DNA of 64,000 nucleotides from Fidelibacterota bacterium. GTDB taxonomy: Bacteria > Fidelibacterota > Marinisomatia > SCGC-AAA003-L08 > D37C17. Numbering within the stretch: the stretch's first letter is position 1; each line of letters starts with the position of its first letter. The stretch is from the NCBI GenBank assembly GCA_014381415.1, contig JACNLQ010000049.1, forward strand, positions 59,300 to 123,299. The letters run 5' to 3'. This document shows, piece after piece, positions 16,925 through 26,101 of this stretch. The translations under genes and the position numbers were made by a program. Under the pieces are notes generated by a model. That model was not told where the DNA came from. It worked only from the letters and a program-made list of their open reading frames with translations, and ran no database searches.

Positions 16925-17617
16925 TTATTTTATGGAATCTTTCAGGAGCTGTTGAATATCGTTTTTTTCCTTTGCGATTCGATCACTATCCCGTCCTTTT
17001 GATTTTAACACATCTAAAACCGCCAGCGCTTGATGATAATGCTTCTGGGACTTGAGCACTTGTACCATTGTAAAGGTTGCCATGGATTCAACAATGTCAT
17101 ACTGCTTTTCTGTTACCAATTCAGGAGTTTTTACTGGAGCAGGTTTGGGGGAATTATTTTTAGGCGGACTTTCTGTATCAGGGTTTGTAATTGCAGTTGA
17201 GCCTGCAGACTCTAAACTATTAATTTCCTTTAGCCATTGAATACATTCGTTATCATATGGAAGAAACTGTAATAGGCGACGGATATAGGTCTCTATTGTT
17301 TTGGGACTGCGTGCAAGTTGAATTTCAAGACCAATCAACAAACGGAGAGCATTAAAATTGGCAGTATTTTCATCCACGGCCTGTTTCAGCCATTTTTCAG
17401 CAACAGACAATTTGTTTTCTGCCAAAGCCACCTTGGCAAGTATAAACTTACCATCAACATTTGAAGAGTCATGCTTCAATCCAACTTCACAAACTGTTTT
17501 GGCGCGGCGAAAATCACCCTCCTGTAAATACAGATTTGCTAAAATAGGATAAAAGGGAGAATCAAAATTCTCAGCAAAGATCGCTTCCAGCGCTGTTTTA
17601 TCATTAATATCTATCAT
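16925..17617 (-). CDS. TPR repeat protein
   Basis: A 230-residue protein of about four or five tetratricopeptide repeats. Blocks such as FYPILANLYLQEGDFRRAKTV, DGKFILAKVALAENKLSVAE and NFNALRLLIGLEIQLARSPK show the pattern of a TPR. A Pro/Asn-rich linker (SPPKNNSPKPAPVKTPE) comes before a last helical pair YHQALAVLDVLKSKGRDSD. No enzyme domain. Such proteins act as scaffolds. It follows the carboxyltransferase gene by about 10 bases. Confidence 0.72.
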   Translation of the reverse strand: MIDINDKTALEAIFAENFDSPFYPILANLYLQEGDFRRAKTVCEVGLKHDSSNVDGKFILAKVALAENKLSVAEKWLKQAVDENTANFNALRLLIGLEIQLARSPKTIETYIRRLLQFLPYDNECIQWLKEINSLESAGSTAITNPDTESPPKNNSPKPAPVKTPELVTEKQYDIVESMATFTMVQVLKSQKHYHQALAVLDVLKSKGRDSDRIAKEKNDIQQLLKDSIK

Positions 17618-17626
17618 AGGGTAATG

Positions 17627-19171
17627 TTAGAGGGGAATATTACCATGTTTCTTTTTTGGATTACTATCAACTTTTGTCTCCAACAATTTTAATCCAATTA
17701 TCAATTTAGACCGAGTTTCATGCGGTTTAATGACATCATCAATATATCCTCTTTCGGCAGCTACATAGGGGTTGGCAAATTTCTCTCGATATTCGTTTAT
17801 AAGGCGCTCAGTTTCATTCTGGGGATCTTTTGCATTTGCAATTTGATTTTTGAAAATAATCTCCACAGCGCCTTTTGGTCCCATTACAGCAATCTCAGCG
17901 CTGGGCCAGGCAAAGTTTAAGTCTCCTCTAATATGCTTGGATGACATAACATCGTAGGCTCCACCATAAGCTTTTCGGGTAATTACGGTTAATTTTGGTA
18001 CAGTGGCTTCCGCAAAAGCATAGAGGAGTTTTGCACCATTTTTGATGATACCGCGCCATTCTTGTTCAGTGCCCGGTAGAAATCCTGGTACATCTTCGAA
18101 GGTGATTAGGGGTATATTAAAGGCGTCACAAAAACGCACAAAACGGGCGCCCTTCACAGAAGAGTCAATGTCCAAAACACCGGCTAAATGAGCCGGTTGA
18201 TTGGCTACAATGCCAACCGATTTTCCACCCATACGGGCAAAGCCCACAATGATGTTCTCAGCAAAATCTGCGTGGACTTCAAAAAAACTATTTTTATCGG
18301 AAATTATGTTGATAACCCTGTGCATATCGTAGGGTTTATTGGGATTCTCCGGCACCAAGCTATCTAATTCCTTATCTTGGCGATGGAGATCATCTCCTGA
18401 TTCAATGGTGGGCACATCATCTAAATTATTGAGGGGTAGATAGGACATGAGTGTACGAATATTTTGCAATACTTCCACCTCATTTTCACAGGCAAAATGT
18501 GCCACACCCGATTTTGATGAATGGGTTTCAGCTCCGCCTAATTCCTCCATACTTACTTCTTCATGGGTGACGGTTTTTACTACATTTGGTCCGGTAACAA
18601 ACATGTGGCTGGTATTTTTTGCCATGAACACAAAATCAGTAATTGCTGGGGAATAGACTGCACCCCCAGCACAGGGACCAAGAATGGCAGAAATCTGCGG
18701 TACAACTCCAGATGTCAGGGTATTTTTGAGAAAAATATCAGCATATCCACCCAAACTCACAACACCCTCCTGAATTCGAGCGCCACCGGAATCATTCAAA
18801 CCAATAATGGGCACACCCAATTTCAGCGCCATATCCATTACTTTGCAAATTTTTTCGGCAAATGCTTCTGACAAGGATCCTCCAAAAACGGTGAAATCCT
18901 GGGAAAACACCATCACCTGTCTGCCGTCAATAGTGCCGTACCCTGTTATTACTCCGTCGGTGAGGATACGGTTTTCTTCTATACCAAAATCATTTGATCT
19001 GTGTTGAACAAACATATCCAGCTCAGAAAAACTGCCCCTGTCTAACAAAATATCTAAGCGTTCACGGGCAGTTAGCTTACCTTTATCATGCTGTTTTTGA
19101 ATGCGATGAGCGCCACCACCCTCTCGAGCTTTAGCTCGCATATTCTCTAATTTCTTAATTCCGGTTGTCAT
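17627..19171 (-). CDS. Acyl-CoA carboxylase carboxyltransferase subunit (propionyl-/methylmalonyl-CoA type)
   Basis: A 514-residue carboxyltransferase beta-type subunit. It has [18 protein letters not shown] at the start, [16 protein letters not shown] and [18 protein letters not shown] in the N-terminal crotonase domain, and [22 protein letters not shown] and [19 protein letters not shown] in the C-terminal domain. These match propionyl-CoA carboxylase beta and methylmalonyl-CoA decarboxylase alpha subunits; the two cannot be separated by eye. It overlaps the gene for the B12-binding mutase subunit by 17 bases, so both probably work in the propionyl-CoA to succinyl-CoA route. No biotin-carrier or biotin carboxylase gene is in the window. 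Confidence 0.92.
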   Translation of the reverse strand: MTTGIKKLENMRAKAREGGGAHRIQKQHDKGKLTARERLDILLDRGSFSELDMFVQHRSNDFGIEENRILTDGVITGYGTIDGRQVMVFSQDFTVFGGSLSEAFAEKICKVMDMALKLGVPIIGLNDSGGARIQEGVVSLGGYADIFLKNTLTSGVVPQISAILGPCAGGAVYSPAITDFVFMAKNTSHMFVTGPNVVKTVTHEEVSMEELGGAETHSSKSGVAHFACENEVEVLQNIRTLMSYLPLNNLDDVPTIESGDDLHRQDKELDSLVPENPNKPYDMHRVINIISDKNSFFEVHADFAENIIVGFARMGGKSVGIVANQPAHLAGVLDIDSSVKGARFVRFCDAFNIPLITFEDVPGFLPGTEQEWRGIIKNGAKLLYAFAEATVPKLTVITRKAYGGAYDVMSSKHIRGDLNFAWPSAEIAVMGPKGAVEIIFKNQIANAKDPQNETERLINEYREKFANPYVAAERGYIDDVIKPHETRSKLIIGLKLLETKVDSNPKKKHGNIPL

Positions 19172-19559
19172 TTACCCAATTTTCAATATATTCAATGGTT
19201 GAATCAACAGTGGTGCCGGGACCAAACATTTTGCCTACCCCCAAATCGGAAAGAGTCTGCATGTCTGCTTTGGGGATAATGCCTCCCCCAGTGAGGAGCA
19301 CATTTGTCAAGCCCTCATCGTCCATTAGTTTTTTAACTTTAGTAAAAATAGTCATGTGGGCTCCACTTAAAACAGAAAGCGCGACAACATCTGCATCTTC
19401 TTGAACAGCCGCACTAACAATCATTTCAGGAGTTTGCCGCAAACCTAAATATATTACTTCCATTCCGGCATCTCTATAGGCACGAGCCAATATTTTAATT
19501 CCCCGATCATGACCATCAAGTCCGGGCTTTGCCATTATAATTCGTATTTTCTTATTCAT
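19155..19559 (-). CDS. B12-binding subunit of methylmalonyl-CoA mutase
   Basis: A 134-residue stand-alone cobalamin-binding domain. The DxHxxG motif is LDGHDRG near residue 15, the Rossmann-like B12 fold continues through [20 protein letters not shown], and [12 protein letters not shown] and [15 protein letters not shown] match the C-terminal domain of methylmalonyl-CoA mutase. The large catalytic subunit is not in the window, so this is a split mutase. AGGGG lies six bases before the ATG. It overlaps the carboxyltransferase gene by 17 bases. Confidence 0.88.
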   Translation of the reverse strand: MNKKIRIIMAKPGLDGHDRGIKILARAYRDAGMEVIYLGLRQTPEMIVSAAVQEDADVVALSVLSGAHMTIFTKVKKLMDDEGLTNVLLTGGGIIPKADMQTLSDLGVGKMFGPGTTVDSTIEYIENWVNDNRN

Positions 19560-19600
19560 AATTCCCCTGTTTGAGATCGTGAAAATTTACAATATAAACG

Positions 19601-19620
19601 GTATTCACCAATATGGTGGA
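19601..19620. repeat. Imperfect palindrome between dtd and the mutase subunit
   Basis: The stretch ATTCACCAATATGGTGGAAT forms CACCA/TGGTG arms with flanking ATTC/GAAT and one bulged base. It lies three bases beyond the dtd stop. It could be a weak terminator or an RNA processing hairpin; there is no clear T-run. Confidence 0.3.
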
Positions 19621-19622
19621 AT

Positions 19623-20072
19623 TTAGTGTCTATTTCCACTTTCTAATAGGATGGTTACAGGACCATCATTTACTAGGGCCACATCCATCATGGCGCCAAA
19701 CTCACCAGTCTGAACAGGTACTCCATTAGATTTTAATTGTTTACAATATTGTTGATACATTTGGGTTGCCTCTTCAGGGGACGCCGCATGAATAAAACTG
19801 GGGCGCCTTCCTTTGTTGGTATCAGCACAGAGGGTAAATTGACTTACAACAAGGGCTTCACCTTTCACATCCTGAATGGATAAATTCATATTATTCTTGT
19901 CGTCCTTAAAAATTCGCAACCCCACTGTTTTCTTTACCAGATAATTGAGGTCATCTTCTCCATCACCCCGCTCCACACCCAAAAGAATAAGAAATCCAGT
20001 AGCGATTTTACTGATTGTTTTACCATCTACCATAACTGAGGCAGAGGTTACCCGTTGTATTACAGCCTTCAA
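19623..20072 (-). CDS. dtd: D-aminoacyl-tRNA deacylase
   Basis: Dtd (149 residues, normal length) removes D-amino acids from tRNA. SQFTLCADTNKGRRPSF is the active-site block (SQFTL) and NDGPVTILLES carries the GPVT/cross-subunit GxxP motif. MKAVIQRV at the N-terminus is typical. The start is TTG at 20072; no ATG lies upstream before an in-frame TAA two codons away, so TTG is forced. It is followed by the mutase subunit about 60 bases on. Confidence 0.92.
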   Translation of the reverse strand: MKAVIQRVTSASVMVDGKTISKIATGFLILLGVERGDGEDDLNYLVKKTVGLRIFKDDKNNMNLSIQDVKGEALVVSQFTLCADTNKGRRPSFIHAASPEEATQMYQQYCKQLKSNGVPVQTGEFGAMMDVALVNDGPVTILLESGNRH

Positions 20073-20171
20073 GTGTTATTACAGTGGCTGAAGCCCCATT
20101 TTTTTGGGCAAAATATAAACCCTGTACTAAAGGATGGGGCAATAAAAAATAATACTGACTGAATTGGCAAA

Positions 20172-20333
20172 TTAAAAATTGTGTTCACCATTGATCTTTT
20201 CCCTATCGATCAATTTCTTTTGGTTGAGGAATTCCTGGCCCATGCGCCCTCTGAAGGGTGTAGCAATGCCTGTCTCCCGATTCCTGTTTTCTCTCTCTTC
20301 AAACAGCCCTTCTCGCACTTTTAAGAAATCCAC
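20172..20333 (-). CDS. Small charged ORF directly after dnaE
   Basis: A 53-codon frame too short for the track. It starts with GTG at 20333, 12 bases before the dnaE stop in another frame, and ends at a TAA at 20172. The product is soluble and charged, with FEERENRNRETGIATPFRGR and MGQEFLNQKKLIDREKI. There is no membrane segment or Cys. The ordered, charged helix-loop-helix composition looks like a real small protein rather than a shadow, but I do not recognise it. The ribosome site is weak, so it may rely on coupling to dnaE. Confidence 0.42.
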   Translation of the reverse strand: MDFLKVREGLFEERENRNRETGIATPFRGRMGQEFLNQKKLIDREKINGEHNF

Positions 20334-23300
20334 ACATGTTTTTTTCCAAATAATTCACGGAGGTGATGAATAAATTCTTTGGATGCATTTACTCCAATTT
20401 TACCAGCCCGGATTATTTGAATAGCATTATTTTCAGACCTCAGGTGTATAAAGAGACCACAACGCCCCTTATTTTTGTCCGAAAAATCTTTCAACCGACT
20501 TAAGAGCAATTCATCATTCTGGCCAGAATCTAATAAGATATTAATTTTATGGCTGAGTTTTTCTCTGGTTTTTGCAAGAGGAAACACATCCTTTGCAATC
20601 ATTTTAAGCGTACCGCTTTCATCATCCCTGTTTGATGGTGACCCCTTAATAAAAATGCAGTTATCATCAGTTAGCATCTCTTTTGTTTTTTCATAGACAT
20701 CATTAAAAACAAAGATGTCAGCTTTTCCTGTAGAGCCATTGAGCTCTACAATTGCCCAGGGACGGTTTTTCTTATCATAACGGGTGTTAACATTGCGGAT
20801 AATGCCACCAATACGAATATCATCCGGCTTCTTTTCAGGGATATTACCGAGATCAATAGTGGAAAATTCATTTATATCCTCCAAATATTTTTCCAGGGGG
20901 TCTCCAGAAAGGTAGAAACCAATAATTTCTTTTTCACGGCGGAGGCATTCTTCGGTGGTCCACTCATCAACATCTGGAAGCGCTGGTGCGGCAATGGCTG
21001 CCACAGCAGTATTACCACCAAATAGACTTTCTTGTGAGGAGGCTGCCTCTTCGTTCATTTTTTGACCCCAGCGCAGGGCATCATCAATAATGGCAAATTG
21101 CTGGGCTCGGTGACCCTTTAAATTATCACATGCTCCTGCCTGAACCAGGCTCTCAAGTGCTTTTCGATTGATAACATTTGCCTCTATTTTTGCCAGATCA
21201 AAAATGGTTATAAATTCGCCGTTGGCAAGGCGGTACTCTGCAATTGCGGCCGAAGCCTTTGCCCCATGATTTTTTATTGCGGACAATCCATAGGCAATAC
21301 AAGTATCATTCAAGGCCCTAAAGTCTTCATAGGAGGTATTCACATCAGGGGGAAGAATTTCAATCCCCATTTTTTTGGCTGAATCCAATAATTTAACAAC
21401 CTTATCGGTATCGCCCATTTCGGAAGATAAATTTGCAGCCATAAATTCAGCAGGATAATGGGTTTTTAGCCAGGCGGTCTGGTAAGCCACCAGTGCATAG
21501 GCGGTGGAATGACTTTTATTAAATCCATATTGAGCAAATTTTTCCAGAAGATCAAAAATTTCCACAGCCAGTTTTTTATCGATGTTCTTTTTTATAGCGC
21601 CATCCACAAAATCCACTTTAAAGGCTGCCATTATTTCAGCTTTTTTCTTACCCATTGCCCGACGGAGCATGTCACCCTGAGCCAGAGTAAAACCGCCAAT
21701 AATCTGGCTGATCTGCATCACTTGCTCTTGATAGACAATAATACCGTAGGTCTCTCTTAATACTGGTTCAAGTGTGGGGTGGATATAATCAATTTTTGAA
21801 GAGCCGTTTTTGCGTGCAATAAATTCAGGAATATTTGCCATAGGTCCTGGGCGGTAGAGGGCATTCATGGCTATGAGGTCACCAATACAATTGGGCTTTA
21901 ACTGTGTGAGGTATTCCCGCATTCCATCTGATTCAAACTGAAAGATACCCGTTGTACGAGCTTTAGCAAATAATGAGAACACCTTTTCATCTTCCAAATC
22001 GATTTTAGCAATATCTACTTTTTCACCATGATTTTTCTCAATCATGAGCACGGCTTTATTGATAACGGTGAGGTTTCTCAGACCGAGAAAATCCATTTTT
22101 AACAGACCCAAATCTTCCAGGGCTGTCATCTCTGTTTGCGTAGTTATATCCCCTGTACTGGGACTTTTAAACAAAGGGACATAATCGGTTAATGGACCGG
22201 GTGCAATCACTACCCCTGCGGCATGAGTAGAGGCGTGTCGATGCATTCCTTCAAGCACTTTTGAAAAGTCCATGAGTTCTTTATGTGTTTCATCAATAGC
22301 GGGTATTTTCTTTAAATCGGGATTCATTTTTTCTGCTCTTTCGAGGGTCATTTTCAGCTCATTTGGAACCATTTTTGCTATGCGATCCACTTCGCCATAA
22401 CTCAGACCCAATACACGCCCCACATCTCTCAAGACTGACTTTGCCTTCATGGTGCCAAAGGTTATAATTTGAGCCACAGAATCTTTCCCATAGCGCTCCT
22501 TGATATAATTGATGACCTTTTCTCGACCCTCAATACAGAAATCAATATCAATATCGGGCATGCTAATACGTTCAGGATTTAAAAACCGCTCAAACAGTAG
22601 GTTATATTTTATAGGATCTACATCAGTAATGCCTGTGCAGTAAGCTACAATTGATCCTGCAGCGCTGCCCCTGCCGGGACCAACGGGAATGTGATTGTCC
22701 CGTGCGTATTTCACAAAATCCTGGGTAATTAGAAAATATCCTGCAAAGCCCATTTTTTTGATAACATTCAATTCAAAATCAAGGCGTTGTTTTATTTCAG
22801 GCGAGATAGTTCCATAGCGCTCTTTCAGCCCTGCTTCACAAAGGGTACGCAGAAAAGCATCGCCATCACCGGCACCATTTTCGCCTGGAATGGGAAAGGT
22901 AGGAAGGTGGTATTCGCCCATGGGTATTTCCAAATCACAACTCTCTGCGATGCGAATTGTATTTTCAAGCGCTTGGGGAACATCTTTAAAAAGATCAAGC
23001 ATCTCATCGGTAGATTTTATATAAAATTGCTGAGGTTCATATCTCACCCGATTGGGGTCACTTCGATTTTTATCAGTGCCCAGGCAGAATAACACATCAT
23101 GTGCTTCCCAATGCTCCTTCAATGCATAATGGCAGTCATTAGTAGCCACCAGGGGAATATTCAAATCTTTAGATAAACGTTTTAAAATGGAATGGGAGGC
23201 ATATTCCTCTGCAATTTGGTGATTTTGAATTTCTAAATAAAACCTACCAGGGAAAATTTCAGCATATTCTAATGCAGCTTTTTTGGCATTTTCGTAATCA

Positions 23301-23764
23301 TCCTGTGCAGCGAATTGATTAACTTCACCAGCCAGGCAGCCGGAAGTACAAATAAGTCCCTCATTGTATTTGCGCAGAAGATCTTTATCCACTCGTGGTC
23401 GGTAATAAAACCCCTCTAAATATCCAATGGAAACCAGCTTCATGAGATTTTTGTACCCAATTTCATTCTGCACTAAAAGGACCAAATGATTATAGCCCCA
23501 TTTTTTACCGGAAGATGTGACTATCTGTTTTTTATCGGTATGGTTGCCAACGGAAACATAAATTTCACAGCCCAATATTGGTTTGATTCCTTTTTCCCGG
23601 GCAGCCTTATAAAAAGGAATCATAGAAAATAAATTACCGTGTTCAGTGAGGGCAATGCTGTCCATTCCCAGGTCGCCAACCCGGTCACAGAGCATCTGAA
23701 CGGACTGAGCACCGTCCTGTAATGAAAAATCGGAATGGTTATGTAAATGTACGAAATCGGCCAT
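20321..23764 (-). CDS. dnaE: DNA polymerase III alpha subunit
   Basis: A 1147-residue replicative polymerase. The PHP domain opens with FVHLHNHSDFSLQDGAQ. The palm carries PVGPGRGSAAGS and the catalytic PDIDIDF, and YRPGPM and YQEQVMQI are further polymerase blocks. The tail includes an HhH region and an OB fold (DDIRIGGIIRNVNTRYDKK). It is a DnaE1-type enzyme of normal length. It extends DNA during chromosome replication. ATG at 23764 precedes the PHP motif directly. A 415-base non-coding stretch upstream probably holds its promoter. Confidence 0.96.
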   Translation of the reverse strand: MADFVHLHNHSDFSLQDGAQSVQMLCDRVGDLGMDSIALTEHGNLFSMIPFYKAAREKGIKPILGCEIYVSVGNHTDKKQIVTSSGKKWGYNHLVLLVQNEIGYKNLMKLVSIGYLEGFYYRPRVDKDLLRKYNEGLICTSGCLAGEVNQFAAQDDYENAKKAALEYAEIFPGRFYLEIQNHQIAEEYASHSILKRLSKDLNIPLVATNDCHYALKEHWEAHDVLFCLGTDKNRSDPNRVRYEPQQFYIKSTDEMLDLFKDVPQALENTIRIAESCDLEIPMGEYHLPTFPIPGENGAGDGDAFLRTLCEAGLKERYGTISPEIKQRLDFELNVIKKMGFAGYFLITQDFVKYARDNHIPVGPGRGSAAGSIVAYCTGITDVDPIKYNLLFERFLNPERISMPDIDIDFCIEGREKVINYIKERYGKDSVAQIITFGTMKAKSVLRDVGRVLGLSYGEVDRIAKMVPNELKMTLERAEKMNPDLKKIPAIDETHKELMDFSKVLEGMHRHASTHAAGVVIAPGPLTDYVPLFKSPSTGDITTQTEMTALEDLGLLKMDFLGLRNLTVINKAVLMIEKNHGEKVDIAKIDLEDEKVFSLFAKARTTGIFQFESDGMREYLTQLKPNCIGDLIAMNALYRPGPMANIPEFIARKNGSSKIDYIHPTLEPVLRETYGIIVYQEQVMQISQIIGGFTLAQGDMLRRAMGKKKAEIMAAFKVDFVDGAIKKNIDKKLAVEIFDLLEKFAQYGFNKSHSTAYALVAYQTAWLKTHYPAEFMAANLSSEMGDTDKVVKLLDSAKKMGIEILPPDVNTSYEDFRALNDTCIAYGLSAIKNHGAKASAAIAEYRLANGEFITIFDLAKIEANVINRKALESLVQAGACDNLKGHRAQQFAIIDDALRWGQKMNEEAASSQESLFGGNTAVAAIAAPALPDVDEWTTEECLRREKEIIGFYLSGDPLEKYLEDINEFSTIDLGNIPEKKPDDIRIGGIIRNVNTRYDKKNRPWAIVELNGSTGKADIFVFNDVYEKTKEMLTDDNCIFIKGSPSNRDDESGTLKMIAKDVFPLAKTREKLSHKINILLDSGQNDELLLSRLKDFSDKNKGRCGLFIHLRSENNAIQIIRAGKIGVNASKEFIHHLRELFGKKHVWIS

Positions 23765-23869
23765 TATAAAATTGAATTATGTTTGAATTTTATCCGCGAA
23801 AGGAGGGATCAATTTAGTAATGATTAATTGTTAGTTGGTAGTTGTTAGTTGGGAATTTTGGGGCAAGTT

Positions 23870-23917
23870 AAACCCTCAAGGTTGTTCCATGTAAATCAGA
23901 TGTACCCTTGAGGGTTT
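23870..23917. repeat. 12-base inverted repeat upstream of dnaE
   Basis: AAACCCTCAAGG and CCTTGAGGGTTT are perfect 12-base arms around a 24-base loop. Palindromes with CCTTGAGGGTT are frequent intergenic elements in Bacteroidota-like genomes. It could be a bidirectional terminator or a dispersed repeat. Confidence 0.55.
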
Positions 23918-23952
23918 GTTGTTGCTGAATAATGAATGAATTTATTGTATTC

Positions 23953-23967
23953 AACCCCCCTGGGGTT
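23953..23967. repeat. AACCCC/GGGGTT hairpin
   Basis: A 6-base stem (AACCCC-CCT-GGGGTT) lies 36 bases from the larger inverted repeat. It has no following T-run. It may be a second module of the same intergenic element. Confidence 0.35.
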
Positions 23968-24179
23968 TGTAATTCCATTTTATAAAATAAATGCTCAGCA
24001 GCCTATGATGGTCGCTGTACAACCCACCCATACTATTTCGCATTTCAGTTGGTGGTCAGGCTAGTTTGTTGAATAGATTATTCCATCTTATCCGTTGGAC
24101 GGCGGAAGCCGCCAGATGGTTAAATGTATTTTTAATTAGAATTGATTCGATTAATACTGAAATTTATAGATAATATTAA

Positions 24180-24374
24180 TTAGTTACTTCTCTTAATATT
24201 AGCTTTTTCTTTTGCCCAGTCCAATAATCGTTTTACAGGAGGAAAGTAGTTGCTCAATATAATGAGCCCGGGAATACCGAACATCCAGCCTTGGAAGATA
24301 GGGATAAGTCCGCCGATGAGTCCAATGATGATCAGGATGATGCCTAATGATATTTTGAAAGTGTGTTTGATCAA
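24180..24374 (-). CDS. Small two-helix membrane protein (PGPGW-like)
   Basis: A 64-residue protein with two membrane helices, about residues 8-26 (ISLGIILIIIGLIGGLIPI) and 31-45 (MFGIPGLIILSNYF), and a basic tail. The GLIPIFQGWMFGIPGL core is close to the PGPGW family of small membrane proteins of unknown role. The start is TTG at 24374, six bases after the stop of the methyltransferase gene, so translation is likely coupled. An ORF in another frame (24199-24384) is its shadow. Confidence 0.7.
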   Translation of the reverse strand: MIKHTFKISLGIILIIIGLIGGLIPIFQGWMFGIPGLIILSNYFPPVKRLLDWAKEKANIKRSN

Positions 24375-24380
24375 AGGGTG

Positions 24381-25310
24381 TCAATAGCTCTTAATCGGAG
24401 ATTGGGGATGGGGGATAGAGGTAATATTTGATTTGTTTTTTATTTTAGAAAGCTCATTTATGTGCTCTGGTGATGACCCGCAACATCCACCCACTACCGA
24501 GGTCCCCAGCTCAATTGCTTTTTCCATGAGGATGGTAAATTTTTCCATGGACTCATACTCAGAAATTTTGCCATCAGGAGCAGGTTCACCAATGCCCAGA
24601 TTGGGATAGATACCCCATTTTTCAGTCCAATTCTCAGATATGCAAACCATTGCATTTTCCGTTCGCTGCAAGGGATTACAATTAAGCAGCACCATTTTGA
24701 CAGAATAGTCCTGTAGCAAAGTTAGAGCATCCAACAGTAATTCTCCAGATAACAGATGTTCATCATCTTTTAGAACAAAACTCACCCAAACGGGAAAATT
24801 GAACTTTTGCAATGCCAATAATCCTGCTTCAGTTTCAGCAAGACTGTTCATAGTTTCAAGAAGAAGTATATCCACTCCTGCATTTGACAACCATGCACCC
24901 AGTTGACGGAATTCTTTAATGGCTATATCCTTTCCAGAAAACAAATCTGGAGAATAACAATCTTCCAAGGGAGCAATGGATCCCAACACTTTTGCAGAAT
25001 CGCCAGCAGCCTCTTTCGCAATTTCCACCGCCTTATTTAATGAATTCTTTGCCAGAAATTCTGCTTCCTGATTTTTGCCTCCTGTCTCCTTACCCCTAAC
25101 TCCTAATTTTCTATATGCCCTGGGTGTGGTCCTGAAAGTATTTGCCGTAATATAATCAGCTCCGGCAGTCACATATTCTTTGTGAATCTGCAATACTAAA
25201 TCTGGATTTGTCAAATTGGCTTCTGCCGACCAGATATGCTGCGGCAATTCTATTCCTCTGCAGATGAGCTCGGAACCCATAGCGCTATCTAGAATTTTGA
25301 AAGCGGACAT
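24381..25310 (-). CDS. Homocysteine S-methyltransferase family protein
   Basis: A 309-residue TIM-barrel methyltransferase of the MHT1/MetH-N type. ILDSAMGSELICRGI is the opening, and the zinc cysteines are C in LLNCNPL and the CC pair in VVGGCCGSSPEHI. These enzymes move a methyl group from S-methylmethionine, SAM or a folate/corrinoid partner to homocysteine. The donor here is unknown. The track start at 25358 is a GTG within the upstream gene; I chose ATG 25310, which shares a base with the upstream stop (TGATG). It probably forms an operon with the DUF998-like gene and the small membrane protein. Confidence 0.86.
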   Translation of the reverse strand: MSAFKILDSAMGSELICRGIELPQHIWSAEANLTNPDLVLQIHKEYVTAGADYITANTFRTTPRAYRKLGVRGKETGGKNQEAEFLAKNSLNKAVEIAKEAAGDSAKVLGSIAPLEDCYSPDLFSGKDIAIKEFRQLGAWLSNAGVDILLLETMNSLAETEAGLLALQKFNFPVWVSFVLKDDEHLLSGELLLDALTLLQDYSVKMVLLNCNPLQRTENAMVCISENWTEKWGIYPNLGIGEPAPDGKISEYESMEKFTILMEKAIELGTSVVGGCCGSSPEHINELSKIKNKSNITSIPHPQSPIKSY

Positions 25311-25990
25311 CAGCCCTGCAGTTTTTTCAGTCCAATTGTTTGAATGTATATCGCGCACATAAGAATCAGGAGAATCATTTTCTGGGATACTACCTGCACA
25401 GTGAGTGCAAATTGGTTCACTTTGGGATCAGGACCTAACTCAGAAATTAAAATATACAGTAGAATGGAAAAAGTAAACACAAGATATCCCAATGCGTATT
25501 TATTTTCAAAATGAGAGTGGCGGTAAATCACCAGAGAATAACAGAGAGACGCCACAAAAAAGAAACGAAATAGCCAGGTTGCACATACGATATGCAGTTC
25601 CAGATAAAGATCAGCAGGAGTTAGCCCAACACCTGCCAGTGAAAATCCGCCTAGCACCCCAAAGAAACTGCCTATGAGGGCCAGTATTTGTTGATTTTCT
25701 GCAACAAAAACCTTACGTACATGGAGGTAGAAATTGGCAAAAACCATTCCAGAAAAGATTAGGGCCATATTGAATAGCTGTGCCGATAAAAAATTAACCT
25801 CCCCTGAAAAACTAATGGTTCGCCCTAAATCGCTGAGAAAATTCCGTGTAAAAGAATACCCTGCAGTGGAATGGTCCAAATATGTACCGCCGGGATAGAT
25901 CAACATGGCAATAATATTTAACATAATAAAAATCCCCAAAACCAATCGGGGCATCTGAATCAGCCAGGGGCTATCTGTAATTTGCTTCAT
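25310..25990 (-). CDS. DUF998-like integral membrane protein
   Basis: A 226-residue protein with six predicted membrane helices. RNFLSDLGRT after the first helix matches the conserved NFISDLG motif of DUF998 proteins. GVGLTPADLYLELH and ISELGPDPKVN are polar loops. The role of the family is unknown. ATG at 25990 leads into helix 1. Its stop shares a base with the homocysteine methyltransferase start. Confidence 0.72.
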   Translation of the reverse strand: MKQITDSPWLIQMPRLVLGIFIMLNIIAMLIYPGGTYLDHSTAGYSFTRNFLSDLGRTISFSGEVNFLSAQLFNMALIFSGMVFANFYLHVRKVFVAENQQILALIGSFFGVLGGFSLAGVGLTPADLYLELHIVCATWLFRFFFVASLCYSLVIYRHSHFENKYALGYLVFTFSILLYILISELGPDPKVNQFALTVQVVSQKMILLILMCAIYIQTIGLKKLQG

Positions 25991-26101
25991 AAATCTGCCT
26001 CCTAATATAAAAAATAAAAATGGATATTAATTCATTAAATTGGATTGATAATTTACTTTTACACTTCATTATAGAAATATGATTTAATTTATCCCTTATA
26101 T

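Larger units (their letters stand above)
23765..24179. other. Non-coding region upstream of dnaE
   Basis: About 415 bases without a supported gene. It contains two palindromes (listed separately), a short TTAGTTGGTAG-type direct repeat near 23830-23851, and a small hairpin GGCGG-AAG-CCGCC near 24102-24114, which lies 3' of the small membrane protein gene and could stop its transcript. I did not identify promoter boxes for dnaE with any certainty. Confidence 0.5.

Noticed and set aside
20179-20373. 64-residue plus-strand ORF
   Set aside because: It is antisense to the 53-codon ORF and dnaE end and has a biased serine/phenylalanine composition typical of a shadow.
24199-24384. 61-residue ORF in another frame of the small membrane protein
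   Set aside because: Histidine-rich with no membrane pattern, while the alternative frame has clear paired helices.
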